A DNA stretch of 64,000 nt, from positions 186,001 through 250,000 of the forward strand of contig CAIJLZ010000011.1 of the NCBI GenBank assembly GCA_903821605.1, given 5' to 3'. Source of the DNA: an uncultured Sphingomonadales bacterium (GTDB lineage: Bacteria; Pseudomonadota; Alphaproteobacteria; Sphingomonadales; Sphingomonadaceae). Each line of letters opens with the position of its first letter. Positions within the stretch are counted from its first letter, which is position 1. Of the stretch, positions 34,997 through 44,408 are shown piece by piece. Position numbers and translations under genes: made by a program. A model generated the notes under the pieces. The model was given only the letters and a program-made list of their open reading frames with translations, ran no database searches and was not told the DNA's origin.

Positions 34997-36618
34997 CGGC
35001 TCTTGCGGTCGGCGATGATGAGATCGGCAGCGCGCCAGCCCGTGGCCATCGCCGGGGCGTTGGTGTTGCCCGAAACCGGGCTGGGCATGATCGAACAATC
35101 GACCACGCGCAGCCCCTCGACACCGCGCACCCGGGTGCGGGCATCGACCACCGCCTTGTCATCGCCGCCCATGCGACAACTCGCCACGGCATGGGTGCCG
35201 CACAAAGACAGACGACGCACCAGATCCAGCAAATCCTCATCGCTTTGCACTGCCGGGCCGGGGATAATTTCCTCGCCGCAATAAGGTGCAATCGCGGGCA
35301 TCGACATATAGCGGCGCATGTAACGCACCATTGCAACCGCCGCGTGCTGATCCTCGGATGTGGTCAGCCAGTTCGGCTGCACGCGGAGCGGCGCCTCCAT
35401 GTCGGGCGCTGAAATGCGGATCGAGCCTTCGCTCGTCAGCCGCAACAACTGGCCATAGATGGTCATGCCGGGTACGCGCTCGACATCGGCCAGCGGCACC
35501 GGGAAATTGTCGTCGCCGCGCGCAAAGGTGAAGCCGCTGAGGTACAATTGCAGGTCAGGTCGATCCACGCTCGGCTCCGACTTCACAAACGCCCCGACCT
35601 CGAACGGGCCAGTCGCCATCGGGCCGCGCCGCAGCAGATAATATTCCAGCACGCTGCGCACGAGGCCAAGCCCGTTGAAGCGGTGGTTGATGCCCTTGTC
35701 GCCCTTGATCCGATACGGCATCGAAAAGCCAAGATGCTCGCGCAGGCGTTCGCCCACATCGGGGCTATCCACCACCGTTTCGATGCCAAGCGACTGCAAA
35801 TTCGCGCCATTGCCGATGCCCGAACGCTGGAGAATCGCGGGCGACATCATCGTACCTGCCGAAAGGATCACCTCGCCCCGGCAGTTGATCGTGACATCTC
35901 GGCCATTGACGCGGGCGGCGACGCCGATCGCGCGCTTGCCATCAAACAACACGCGGTCGACCAGCGTGTGGGTGATCACTGTCAGGTTCGGGCGCTTCTC
36001 CGCCGGGCGAAGAAAGGCATCGGCAGCACTGACACGACGACCATTTTTGATGTTGTGGTTGTAATAGCCGACGCCCTCCTGATCCTCGCGATTGAGGTCC
36101 TCGCGGCGATCAAGCCCCATCTCGACGCCTGCCTCGATCATCGCTTCCGATAGCTTGTAGCGGTGCGTGCCGACATTGACATGAACCGGCCCGCCGACAC
36201 CCCGCACGCCATCGTCGCCCAGTTCATGATCTTCGATGGCGCGGAAGGCCTGCTTCATCTCGGCCCAGCCCCAGCCGGTCGCGCCGCGTGCGGCCCAGTC
36301 GTCATAATCCGCCGGCTGGCCACGCACATAGATCATCCCGTTGATCGACGACGACCCGCCCAGCACCTTGCCACGAATCCAGATTTCGCTCGCGGGATCA
36401 CCCGCAATCCGGGGCTGTTCCACCGCGAAATGCCAAGCGTGCTGGGGGTCGATCACGAGTTTGCCGACACCCTTGGGCATGTGGATCAAATAGCTTGTAT
36501 CGCGCCCGCCCGCTTCGAGCAGGGCCACCCGCACCGAGGGATCAGCCGACAGGCGATTGGCGAGCACGCAGCCCGCAGAACCCGCGCCCACGATGATGTA
36601 ATCAAACGCTTCGTTCAT
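34993..36618 (-). CDS. GMC-family FAD oxidoreductase
   Basis: A 541-aa flavoprotein of the glucose-methanol-choline family. FDYIIVGAGSAGCVLANRLSAD is the FAD fold, RGKVLGGSSSINGMIYVRG and GEVILSAGTMMSPAILQRSGIG are the GMC signatures, and the C-terminal THAVASCRMG with PVSGNTNAPAMATGWRAADLI holds catalytic His/Asn. It oxidises an alcohol to an aldehyde. The ATG at 36618 is chosen; the open frame back to 36792 would run through the terminator. It is monocistronic. Confidence 0.92.
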   Translation of the reverse strand: MNEAFDYIIVGAGSAGCVLANRLSADPSVRVALLEAGGRDTSYLIHMPKGVGKLVIDPQHAWHFAVEQPRIAGDPASEIWIRGKVLGGSSSINGMIYVRGQPADYDDWAARGATGWGWAEMKQAFRAIEDHELGDDGVRGVGGPVHVNVGTHRYKLSEAMIEAGVEMGLDRREDLNREDQEGVGYYNHNIKNGRRVSAADAFLRPAEKRPNLTVITHTLVDRVLFDGKRAIGVAARVNGRDVTINCRGEVILSAGTMMSPAILQRSGIGNGANLQSLGIETVVDSPDVGERLREHLGFSMPYRIKGDKGINHRFNGLGLVRSVLEYYLLRRGPMATGPFEVGAFVKSEPSVDRPDLQLYLSGFTFARGDDNFPVPLADVERVPGMTIYGQLLRLTSEGSIRISAPDMEAPLRVQPNWLTTSEDQHAAVAMVRYMRRYMSMPAIAPYCGEEIIPGPAVQSDEDLLDLVRRLSLCGTHAVASCRMGGDDKAVVDARTRVRGVEGLRVVDCSIMPSPVSGNTNAPAMATGWRAADLIIADRKSR

Positions 36619-36631
36619 CCTGCCCCCCAAA

Positions 36632-36668
36632 GAAAAGGGGGGCGCTGCGTCGATGACGCACGCCCCCC
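36632..36668 (-). terminator. Terminator of the cytochrome c operon
   Basis: On the minus strand a G6/C6 stem enclosing a TGCGT/ACGCA inner stem with a five-base loop is followed by TTTTCTTT. It separates the cytochrome gene from the GMC gene. Confidence 0.8.
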
Positions 36669-36688
36669 GATGTTGTGCTGTTGCGCGC

Positions 36689-37078
36689 TCAGTTTTTCTT
36701 GGCCCCGGCCTTGATCCAGGCCTTGAACAGCGCGATTTGCTCGGGAGGCAGCGGCGGCGCGCCAAATGGCATGCGCGCGCCCTTGCCCCCATTGGCGATG
36801 TGCGTGCCTTCCAGCTTCATCAACAAATAGCTGGCTTCCGGCTTGTGCGGCTGAACCCGCTTCAGATTGGCCGCCTCAATCGACTGGACCTTGACCAGGC
36901 TATCATAAGCTGCCGCCGGGTGCAGGGCCATCCGGCCCGCTTCCGCCCCGGTCAGGTGACAGGTCGCGCAGCGGGTCTTCAAAATGGGTGCCAGATCCTT
37001 GGTAAAGCTTGGTCCCGACCCGGCATGGGCTGCCGACGAAATCAGCACCCCGGCCAGCACCATCAACTTCATCGTCAT
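36689..37078 (-). CDS. Exported monoheme cytochrome c
   Basis: A 129-aa protein with a cleavable signal peptide (residues 1-19, ending AHA) and one heme site CATCH at 37-41; a Met near residue 102 (KGARMPFG) may be the second ligand. The ATG at 37078 overlaps the stop of the upstream flavoprotein gene (ATGA), so the two are translationally coupled. It probably takes electrons from that flavoprotein in the periplasm. Confidence 0.85.
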   Translation of the reverse strand: MTMKLMVLAGVLISSAAHAGSGPSFTKDLAPILKTRCATCHLTGAEAGRMALHPAAAYDSLVKVQSIEAANLKRVQPHKPEASYLLMKLEGTHIANGGKGARMPFGAPPLPPEQIALFKAWIKAGAKKN

Positions 37079-38823
37079 GCAATATCCTTCGCGGCATGTG
37101 TGCCGGCAATGAAGCCAAACGTCAGAGCCGGCCCAATCGTGCCACCTGCGCCCAGATAAGCGGTGTGGGTCGGGGCCGCGATGCAATTGCCTGCACCATA
37201 AAGCCCCTGAATCGGCTTGTCACCGCGCCCCAACACCTGCGCCTTCTCGTTGATCAGCGGACCACCGCTGGTATCAAGCGCACCCGGCCCGAGGATGAAA
37301 GCGTAGAATGGCCCCTTTTCGGCAATCGGGTGCATGGTGACGTTCGGATAAGGATTGACCGGCTGCTTGGTGCCCTCACGACGCATCGAGAACAGCATAT
37401 GCCATTCGCGATCATAGAGATGTTCACCGCGCTTGAACTCGGGATCAGCCCCTGCCTTGGCATAGCCATTGAAGCGGGCCATCGCCGCCTTGGCATTGGT
37501 TGCGAATTCCGCATTGAGCGCGACGCCGCCGGTCTTGCCCTTCACCTTGTCGAGGCGCTGGGCGATGCCAGCAAAAACCTCGTCCCAGCTATTGCCTTGG
37601 ATCAGATAGGGCTGCTCGCCCTTGTCGAGTGGGAACGGGAAATCGCCGCCAAAGGCATCGATCGAGCGTTCGTCGAACAACATGAACATCAAATGGTTCG
37701 GAAATTCTTCGCGCGTCGGATCATAGGGGAAATGCGCCTGAGTACGGTCGTTATAGTCGCGCTTCTCGTTAACGCAGCGATTGCCATATTTGTTGACGAG
37801 GATCATCGAGTCACCCGGCAGTACGAAAGCGCCAAGGCCAATCGCGCGGCTGTCGAGCGCTTCTTCAAGCAGCACCTGCGTGCGCCATGCGGTACCAAGC
37901 GGCCCCATCTTCGCGCCGATTTCCTGTGCCATCTCGATGAAGTCACCGGTCGAGCCGGGCATGGCGCACGCGCCATAGATCGGCGAGGCGAACTGATGTT
38001 GGGCAATCAGGTCGGTATTATGGGCATAACCACCCGTGCCGAACACCACGCCGCGCCGTGCGCGAATGCGGATCGGCTTGTCATTCTGGGTCGCTTCAAC
38101 ACCGATCACACGGCCATTTTCGATCACGATGCGGCTGACGCGGGTGTCGGTCAGGATCGGCACCTTCTTCGCTTCAAGATAGGCCGCGAGTTGCGCCGCA
38201 AGGCTGCCGCCGCCGTTGGACGAACCAGCGCCGACCGCCGGTTCCAGCGTGCGCCGGGTCGGGGTCTTGTTTTCCGGCAGATGGTCGGCATAGTCCGGCG
38301 TGTCGCGGTCGAGGTTGAACAGGCGGAATTCCTTGAACGCCGTCGCGCCAAGTTCGGTCAGCCGATCAACCGCCTTATAGCCATTGTCGTAAAAGGCTTC
38401 GAGCACGCGATACTGGCGCTCGTCCAGACCAAGGGTTGGGCTCGCCGGATCATAGGTCAGCGGATAGCCATAACGCGCCATATAGCGCAGGGCGTCGTCT
38501 TTCTTGTCGTCAATGCCCGCCTTACGCAGCGCAAAATTGTTCGCAATCCACGTCACGCCGCCCGACTTGCCCGTGGTGCCGCCCAGCATCGGCATTTTTT
38601 CGACCAGCATCGCGCGCGCGCCATTGTCGATCGCGGCCACGGCCGCACTGCACGCCGCCGCACCGCTGCCGATGCACAGCACGTCGGTTTCATAATCCCA
38701 TTTGGCGGCAGGTGCGGCAGCGGCAGTCGACGTCGCGGCCGAGGCCGCAGAAGCGGCGAGCACGGCAGTTGCGGCACCCGCGCCAGCCAGCAACTGGCGG
38801 CGGTCAATCCGTTTGTCGGTCAC
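37075..38823 (-). CDS. Tat-exported FAD dehydrogenase (KstD/fumarate reductase superfamily)
   Basis: A 582-aa flavoprotein. A twin-arginine leader (DRRQLLAGAG, residues 7-16, then an Ala-rich h-region) precedes the FAD fold VLCIGSGAAACSAAVAA and GGTTGKSGGVTWIANN. The C-terminus has HTAYLGAGGTIGPALTFGFIAG, similar to the YPGAG active-site region of 3-ketosteroid delta1-dehydrogenases, where Tyr and Gly act in catalysis. It may introduce or reduce a C=C bond next to a carbonyl. The GTG at 38823 follows GGGAGAG at five bases; the frame extends upstream without support. It is coupled to a cytochrome c and divergent from a TetR gene. Confidence 0.85.
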   Translation of the reverse strand: MTDKRIDRRQLLAGAGAATAVLAASAASAATSTAAAAPAAKWDYETDVLCIGSGAAACSAAVAAIDNGARAMLVEKMPMLGGTTGKSGGVTWIANNFALRKAGIDDKKDDALRYMARYGYPLTYDPASPTLGLDERQYRVLEAFYDNGYKAVDRLTELGATAFKEFRLFNLDRDTPDYADHLPENKTPTRRTLEPAVGAGSSNGGGSLAAQLAAYLEAKKVPILTDTRVSRIVIENGRVIGVEATQNDKPIRIRARRGVVFGTGGYAHNTDLIAQHQFASPIYGACAMPGSTGDFIEMAQEIGAKMGPLGTAWRTQVLLEEALDSRAIGLGAFVLPGDSMILVNKYGNRCVNEKRDYNDRTQAHFPYDPTREEFPNHLMFMLFDERSIDAFGGDFPFPLDKGEQPYLIQGNSWDEVFAGIAQRLDKVKGKTGGVALNAEFATNAKAAMARFNGYAKAGADPEFKRGEHLYDREWHMLFSMRREGTKQPVNPYPNVTMHPIAEKGPFYAFILGPGALDTSGGPLINEKAQVLGRGDKPIQGLYGAGNCIAAPTHTAYLGAGGTIGPALTFGFIAGTHAAKDIA

Positions 38824-38970
38824 TTTATCTCTCCCACGTGACGGGTCGCGCGCGCGCCCATTTGGATAACAGGTAATGTTACCCGGTTTATGGTTGGCAT
38901 ATCCTCGCGACAAAACTATGACTTTGTCCAGTCGGGTGGCACATGGCCACCGCCAGCGGGAAGGAACGGC

Positions 38971-39648
38971 GTGTCGGAAATGCTCACGATCGAGCGGCAG
39001 GAAGAAGCACTGGCAAGCCTCCGCCCGGAAGCGCTGCTTGGCGATGAAGGGTCGCACCAACAGCGAAAAAGCTTGGAAATGCGGACCCGCATCATCGAAT
39101 CCGCGATCGATTGCTTGGTCGAGAAAGGCTATGCAGGTCTATCCGCCAATGATGCCGCGCGGCGTGCCGGGGCATCACGCGGCGCGGTGCACCATCATTT
39201 TTCGAATCGCATGCAATTGGTGGCGGCGGTCGTGGAATTCACCTTCTACCGCCGCATGGAACTGTTCCTCGATCTGTACAACCGATCGGCAAAACCCAGC
39301 GACCCCGATCGTGCGATCCGAGCCGCTGCCTTGCTGTTCTGGAAGACACTGCGCACCCGCGAATATGCCGCTTATATCGAACTGGCGCTGGCATCGCGCA
39401 CGGACGAGGAGGTGAAACGTCACTTCCTTGAAACCTCGCAGCGCTTCGACCGGGTGTGGACCGAACAAATGTCGGCAATGTTTCCCCATTGGCGTGAACC
39501 GCTGCGGATCGTGACCGATTTCGCATTGTCCGCCTATACCGGGCTGATCATCCAACAAGGCGTGCTCGGCACCGGTCGGCGCAGCGCCAAGGTGCGAGAA
39601 CTGATCACCACCGTGATCACCAAACTTCAGCGCGGCGAACTGCCCTGA
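38971..39648 (+). CDS. TetR-family transcriptional regulator
   Basis: A 225-aa repressor. The helix-turn-helix IIESAIDCLVEKGYAGLSANDAARRAGASRGAVHHHF with HFSNRMQLVAAV is typical; the C-terminal ligand domain is of the usual size. AAGGA lies five bases before the GTG at 38971. It is divergent from the flavoprotein-cytochrome operon with 147 bp between and probably controls it and the genes to its right. Ligand unknown. Confidence 0.88.
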   Translation: MSEMLTIERQEEALASLRPEALLGDEGSHQQRKSLEMRTRIIESAIDCLVEKGYAGLSANDAARRAGASRGAVHHHFSNRMQLVAAVVEFTFYRRMELFLDLYNRSAKPSDPDRAIRAAALLFWKTLRTREYAAYIELALASRTDEEVKRHFLETSQRFDRVWTEQMSAMFPHWREPLRIVTDFALSAYTGLIIQQGVLGTGRRSAKVRELITTVITKLQRGELP

Positions 39649-39730
39649 CATGCGCCTCCAGAAAAGATCAGCATTCGCGCTCCATCGAGCCTGTTAAGCT
39701 GCCGTCCCTGAGCAAGAAAAAGGAACTGCC

Positions 39731-40078
39731 ATGTCGAAGGTCATCATATCCGGTTTCATCGATTTCGGAGACAAGGACGTCACCCCCATTCTTCAGGGCG
39801 CACGCGAGCTGATCGAGATGACCTATGACGAGCCGGGCTGCATTCATTATGTCTGGAGTGCCGACGTGCTGCGCCCCGGCCGGGTCTGGGTCTATGAAGA
39901 ATGGCAGTCGGTCGAGACACTCGCCGCCCATCTCGTCGCCGACTCTTATCTGCGGATGAGCGGCTATCTGGCGCAGTCGGGCCTAACCGGCGCGACGGTG
40001 AACAAATATCTCATCGCGACTGACGAGCCGGTCTATGATGCGACAGGCGTTGCCCGCGCCGAATTCTCGAACCGCTAA
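39731..40078 (+). CDS. Antibiotic-biosynthesis-monooxygenase (ABM) domain protein
   Basis: A 115-aa dimeric ferredoxin-fold protein with ARELIEMTYDEPGCIHYVW, VYEEWQSVETLAAHL, matching putative quinol monooxygenases such as YgiN. Such proteins oxidise quinols or act in aromatic degradation. An SDR gene follows eleven bases after its stop, so both probably share a transcript. Confidence 0.85.
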   Translation: MSKVIISGFIDFGDKDVTPILQGARELIEMTYDEPGCIHYVWSADVLRPGRVWVYEEWQSVETLAAHLVADSYLRMSGYLAQSGLTGATVNKYLIATDEPVYDATGVARAEFSNR

Positions 40079-40089
40079 AGGACCGCCCC

Positions 40090-40935
40090 ATGGCCGATCG
40101 ATCACAACAGGTCTGGTTCATCACCGGCGCATCGGCGGGCTTCGGTCGGGAAATCACCAAGGCGGTGCTCGCTGCCGGTGGTCGTGTGTTCGCCACCGCG
40201 CGCCATCCCGCTGACCTCGCCGATCTGGCGGCAGGCGCAGACGGCAGGCTGATCGCCCATTCGCTTGATGTGACCAAACGGGACGAGATCCACGCCGCCG
40301 TTGCGGCCGCCAACGCCGCTTTTGGCGGAATTGATGTGCTGGTCAACAATGCGGGCTATGGCCTGATCGCCAGCGTCGAAGAAGCCCATGAGGCGGATTA
40401 CGCCCGTATGTTCGCGGTCAACCTTTATGGCCCGCTCGACCTCATCCGCGCCATATTACCGGGCATGCGGGCGCAGCGCCGGGGCTGGATCGTCAACATC
40501 TCGTCGATTGCGGGCCGCACCTCGGTGCCGGGCGGCGCTTTTTATTCGGCGAGCAAATATGCGCTAGAGGGCCTGTCAGACGGCCTGCGGATGGAGGTCG
40601 AACCGCTTGGCATTGGCGTGACAGTGGTCGAACCGGGCGCCTTCCGCACCGACTTCGCCGGACGTTCGCTCGTCATTGGCCCACCGGGCCATCCGGATTA
40701 CGCCGCCACCGTCGGGCGTTTCGCCGAGATACTGCCCAGCTATGACGGCAAGCAACCGGGCGACCCCGCCAAGGCTGCCGCCGCGATCCTCGCCGCGCTG
40801 GATCATGACAAGCCACCGCGCCAGTTGCTGTTGGGCAGCGATGCGCTTGGCTCCATCGAACCGATTGTGCAGGCCCAGCGCGAGGAAATTGACCGCTGGC
40901 GCACGCTATCTCTGGGCACCGACTTCACAAGCTGA
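40090..40935 (+). CDS. Short-chain dehydrogenase/reductase
   Basis: A 281-aa SDR with the TGASAGFGREIT Gly motif, LVNNAGYG, catalytic Ser in NISSIAGRTS, and Tyr-x3-Lys in FYSASKYALEG. The VVEPGAFRTDFAGRSL segment and a C-terminal substrate lobe are typical of oxidoreductases of the YdfG/classical group. Substrate unknown; probably part of the ABM transcript. Confidence 0.88.
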   Translation: MADRSQQVWFITGASAGFGREITKAVLAAGGRVFATARHPADLADLAAGADGRLIAHSLDVTKRDEIHAAVAAANAAFGGIDVLVNNAGYGLIASVEEAHEADYARMFAVNLYGPLDLIRAILPGMRAQRRGWIVNISSIAGRTSVPGGAFYSASKYALEGLSDGLRMEVEPLGIGVTVVEPGAFRTDFAGRSLVIGPPGHPDYAATVGRFAEILPSYDGKQPGDPAKAAAAILAALDHDKPPRQLLLGSDALGSIEPIVQAQREEIDRWRTLSLGTDFTS

Positions 40936-40984
40936 ACCGCCGTGCATAGATAAATGATCACCCGATATAAGGGAGTGGACGAGG

Positions 40985-41683
40985 ATGACGGAAAGCGAAA
41001 TAGACGTGCTGCTCTGGCGGCCAAAAGATGCAGATGACGCCGCCATGCGCGCGGGCGTGCTGGCCGAAGTGGAGCGATTGCAGGCAGCCCTGCCCGGCCA
41101 TGTCTGCGCCTTCACCCCCGGCTGTCCGGCCGGGTCGATGCCCTCCCTTGCCCATGCAGAGGCAGGCGGCCCCGGCCTATCCCGGCCCGATGCGCTGCTC
41201 CACATCCGGCCGTTCGACGCCGCCGCGGAACAGGCGCTGGCAGGGCTGGGCGACCGGCTCGCCCGATCGGTTGAGCGGGCGGAAGTCTTCGCCTGCATCC
41301 GCCACAGCGTGCTGCCCGGCTATGATACCATTCGCCTGTTCTTCGGATTTCAGCGGCTCGAACACCAAACGCGCGAGGCGTGCCATGATTATTGGCTCAA
41401 CGTCCATGCCGATTTCGGTCGGCGTTTAATTCCGCCTTACAGCTATCACCAATTGCACGTGCAGGCGGAGGCCACCGCCCGTGCCGCCGCGGCGACCGGT
41501 CTGCCCGCATCGGTGCTCGATGGGGTGGCGGAGGTGTATTTCCCGGATATTCCCGCCTTTATCGCCCAGCTTTCCCGCCCCGATGTGGCCAGCGAAGCGC
41601 TGGAGGATGAGCGCAATTTCATCGACCATGCGCGCAGCCTGTTCTGGATCTATGACATGCGCGCCGAACAGGAGCCTGCGTGA
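40985..41683 (+). CDS. EthD-domain protein
   Basis: A 232-aa protein. The C-terminal half holds an EthD-like ferredoxin fold (RLFFGFQRLEHQTREACHDYWLNVHADFGRRLIPPYSYHQLHV), the kind found in ether- and polyketide-degrading operons; the N-terminal half may be a second, degenerate copy. The stop overlaps the DUF1244 start by one base (TGATG). Probably an accessory protein of oxidative catabolism. Confidence 0.75.
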   Translation: MTESEIDVLLWRPKDADDAAMRAGVLAEVERLQAALPGHVCAFTPGCPAGSMPSLAHAEAGGPGLSRPDALLHIRPFDAAAEQALAGLGDRLARSVERAEVFACIRHSVLPGYDTIRLFFGFQRLEHQTREACHDYWLNVHADFGRRLIPPYSYHQLHVQAEATARAAAATGLPASVLDGVAEVYFPDIPAFIAQLSRPDVASEALEDERNFIDHARSLFWIYDMRAEQEPA

Positions 41684-41976
41684 TGACCATCGACGACCTT
41701 GATGACAAGACCGCCGCCACCGCATTTCGTCGGCTGGTGCATCACCTTCAGCACCGGCAGGATGCCCAGAATATCGACCTGATGGGGCTTGCCGGTTTCT
41801 GCCGCAACTGCCTGTCCGAATGGGTGGAGGATGGATCGGACGGCGCGCTTGACCGCGACGCGGCGCGACTGGCGATCTATGGCATGCCTTATGACGAATG
41901 GAAGCGACAGCAACCGCCCGCGACGCCGGAGCAACTGGCAAAGATGGAGGCCAGCCTGAAACTTAACCGCCCCTAA
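41683..41976 (+). CDS. DUF1244-family protein
   Basis: A 97-aa protein with FRRLVHHLQHRQDAQNIDLMGLAGFCRNCLSEW and YGMPYDEWK, the conserved pattern of DUF1244. The GFCRNCL Cys pair may bind a metal. No function is known. It is coupled to the EthD gene; GTG at 41680 directly before the ATG is a possible alternative start. Confidence 0.88.
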   Translation: MTIDDLDDKTAATAFRRLVHHLQHRQDAQNIDLMGLAGFCRNCLSEWVEDGSDGALDRDAARLAIYGMPYDEWKRQQPPATPEQLAKMEASLKLNRP

Positions 41977-42000
41977 ACCCTCAACCCAACCGGCTGTCCG

Positions 42001-42942
42001 TCACGATATCTGCGTCAGGATCGTCCCTGCGAGGCGATGACCGGACAGCCACGCCGCCTCGATCCGTGCGCCGCCCAGCCAATCCCCACACACGCCCAGA
42101 CGCAGCCGGGGATTCCAATAGGGTGCGGCCTCACGCGATGTGGTGCGGGCATAGCGCCAGCGATGCGCGGCGGCATATAGCAACGGCGGCAAAGGCGCGC
42201 CCATTTCTGCCGCCAGCGCGGCGAGTAACAGGCGGGTGACCTCCTCACCTGATCGTTCCAACTGCGCCTGCGACCATGGTACATTGGCTTGCACCACCCA
42301 AGTTTCGGGGCCGTAGCGCCCGGGCTTGGCGGCATTGCGTGCAGCCCAGGCAATATCGCCCCGATGCCGCAGCACATCATCGCTGATCGGCAGCGGTGCA
42401 GCAAATGCAGCCATCACGGTCCAGCATGGCTCCGACAAGGTCGCCCGCGCCTGCGCGGCGATCTGCTCATCCAACGGGGCAAGCAGGCTGGCGGCCTGTT
42501 CCGCGGGCACCGCCACAATCGCCGCATCGCAGCTTTGTGCGTCAAAACCTTCGCCAGAAATCAACCAGCCCGTCCCGCTCTGCTCCACCTGCTCAACCCG
42601 TGCACCCCAATGGACATTGCGCGGCTGGGCCAGCGCCTTGATGATCGCGTTCATGCCCGGCGTGCCGACCCATGCATCCGCACCGGCAGCATCCCATCGC
42701 GCCGCATGGCCATCGCGCTCCAGCCCCTCGATCATGGCGGTGAAATCGGGATCACGCGCCGTCAGATATTGCGCCCCATGATCAAAATGGAGCCGCCCAT
42801 CGGGCAGATCGACCCGCCGCGTCGACATGCGCCCACCGGGGCCACGCCCCTTGTCGAACAGCACCGTCTTATAGCCCGACCGGGCGAGACGATTGGCACA
42901 GGCAAGCCCCGCAATACCGGCACCAATAACTGCGACGCGCAT
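42001..42942 (-). CDS. FAD-dependent amine-oxidase/renalase-like oxidoreductase
   Basis: A 313-aa flavoprotein. MRVAVIGAGIAGLACANRLARSG at the start is the FAD-binding motif (the ATG at 42942 puts it at residue 1), followed by GRGPGGRMSTRR and FDHGAQYLT, which match renalase-like proteins of bacteria. The C-terminus LGVCGDWLGGARIEAAWLSGHRLA closes the FAD site. Bacterial renalases oxidise isomeric NAD(P)H forms; that is possible here. It converges with the DUF1244 gene. Confidence 0.85.
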   Translation of the reverse strand: MRVAVIGAGIAGLACANRLARSGYKTVLFDKGRGPGGRMSTRRVDLPDGRLHFDHGAQYLTARDPDFTAMIEGLERDGHAARWDAAGADAWVGTPGMNAIIKALAQPRNVHWGARVEQVEQSGTGWLISGEGFDAQSCDAAIVAVPAEQAASLLAPLDEQIAAQARATLSEPCWTVMAAFAAPLPISDDVLRHRGDIAWAARNAAKPGRYGPETWVVQANVPWSQAQLERSGEEVTRLLLAALAAEMGAPLPPLLYAAAHRWRYARTTSREAAPYWNPRLRLGVCGDWLGGARIEAAWLSGHRLAGTILTQIS

Positions 42943-43139
42943 ATTTTCTCCCGAATTGGCCTGACCGGCGGCACGCCATGACGTAAAAGCGCGACCATAC
43001 CCTATGCCACCCCTTCCCAACCGGCGATACGGCAATAGAGTGGTAGGAACAGCATCATCGCACCCGCCATGATGATCGGCTATGGAGGAGCCACGCGATA
43101 TCGCCCGACCCTTGGTCAGGGCAAGCAGGAGGCCCGATC

Positions 43140-44249
43140 ATGGAGATTACCGCCGCAATCTTGAGACAGAGCGGACATCAGGCCCGTCCTTATGCGACCT
43201 CCGAACCGCTCGCCTTGGACAAGGTACAACTGGCACCACCCCGCCCGGGCGAATTGCTGGTGCGGATCGATGCGGCGGGCCTGTGCCATTCCGACCTGTC
43301 CGTCATCAACGGCGACCGCCCCCGGCCGATGCCGATGGCGCTGGGCCATGAAGCGGCGGCCACCGTGTTGGCAACCGGCGATGCCGCAGACCCGTCATTT
43401 GCTGTCGGGGACCGGGTGGTGCTCGTCTTCCTGCCGGCCTGCGGCGAATGCATCGAATGCCGCTCCGGGCGCGGTTATCTCTGCCCCAGCGCCGCCGCCG
43501 CCAATGGTGCTGGCGAGCTGATGCAGGGTGAGTGCCGACTATCGGCGCAAGGAACACCCGTGCACCATCATCTTGGGGTCTCCGCCTTCGCAACCCATGC
43601 CGTGATCGACCGCCGCTCCGCCGTGAAGATCGACGCCGATATTCCGCCCGAGATTGCCGCACTTTTCGGCTGTGCAGTGCTGACCGGTGTCGGCGCGGTG
43701 ATGAACACCGCCGCGCTGCGTCCCGGTGAAAGCGTCCTCATATACGGGCTGGGCGGCGTCGGACTGGCCGCCGCCATGGGGGCATTGGCCGCTGGTGGAA
43801 CGTCGGTGATGGCAGTTGATCCCTCACCCGAAAAGCGGGCGCTTGCGCTAGAACTGGGTGTCACCTACGCGGTCGCACCGGACGCAGCGACCACCCTGCC
43901 CGCCGCGGATGTCGTGATTGAAACCGTCGGCAAGGCCAGCGTGCTCGCTGCAGCCTATGCCATGGCGAAGCGTGGCGGGCGCGTGATCACCGTTGGCCTG
44001 CCTAACCCCAATGAACAGCTGACGATCCCGGCCTTGTCGCTGGTGGCCGAGGGCAAAACACTGATCGGCAGCTATATGGGGTCGTCGATCCCGCACCGCG
44101 ACATTCCGCGCTACATCGCCCTGTGGCGGGCGGGACGGCTCCCGGTCGAACGACTGCTGACATCGGTCAGCCCCTTGGCGGACATCAATCGGTTGATGGA
44201 CCGACTCGCCGATGGCGATGCAATCCGCCAAATCGTCCTGCCCGGCTGA
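43140..44249 (+). CDS. Zinc-dependent alcohol dehydrogenase
   Basis: A 369-aa medium-chain dehydrogenase. Catalytic zinc ligands: Cys in AAGLCHSDL, His in LGHEAA and a later Cys. Structural zinc: CGECIECRSGRGYLC. The nucleotide-binding fold is YGLGGVGLAAAMGA. It interconverts alcohols and aldehydes with NAD(P). It is monocistronic, with its ATG at 43140 after AGGAGG-like sequence. Confidence 0.92.
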   Translation: MEITAAILRQSGHQARPYATSEPLALDKVQLAPPRPGELLVRIDAAGLCHSDLSVINGDRPRPMPMALGHEAAATVLATGDAADPSFAVGDRVVLVFLPACGECIECRSGRGYLCPSAAAANGAGELMQGECRLSAQGTPVHHHLGVSAFATHAVIDRRSAVKIDADIPPEIAALFGCAVLTGVGAVMNTAALRPGESVLIYGLGGVGLAAAMGALAAGGTSVMAVDPSPEKRALALELGVTYAVAPDAATTLPAADVVIETVGKASVLAAAYAMAKRGGRVITVGLPNPNEQLTIPALSLVAEGKTLIGSYMGSSIPHRDIPRYIALWRAGRLPVERLLTSVSPLADINRLMDRLADGDAIRQIVLPG

Positions 44250-44408
44250 TCTGCACACCCCCAACACTCCCCCCATATCGCGCGCCCAACAAATGGGTCC
44301 GAAGCGGCGCTTTCAACCAATATTCGTCAATTTCCCCGATGCTACTCATGGCCTTGTTCACAGCCATCGGCCGGTTCGTGCCTGCCTGTTCGACAAGGGA
44401 AATAGCCG

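Noticed and set aside
37009..38841. A 610-codon open frame on the plus strand
   Set aside because: It is antisense to the Tat flavoprotein, has no matching domain and results from high G+C codon bias.
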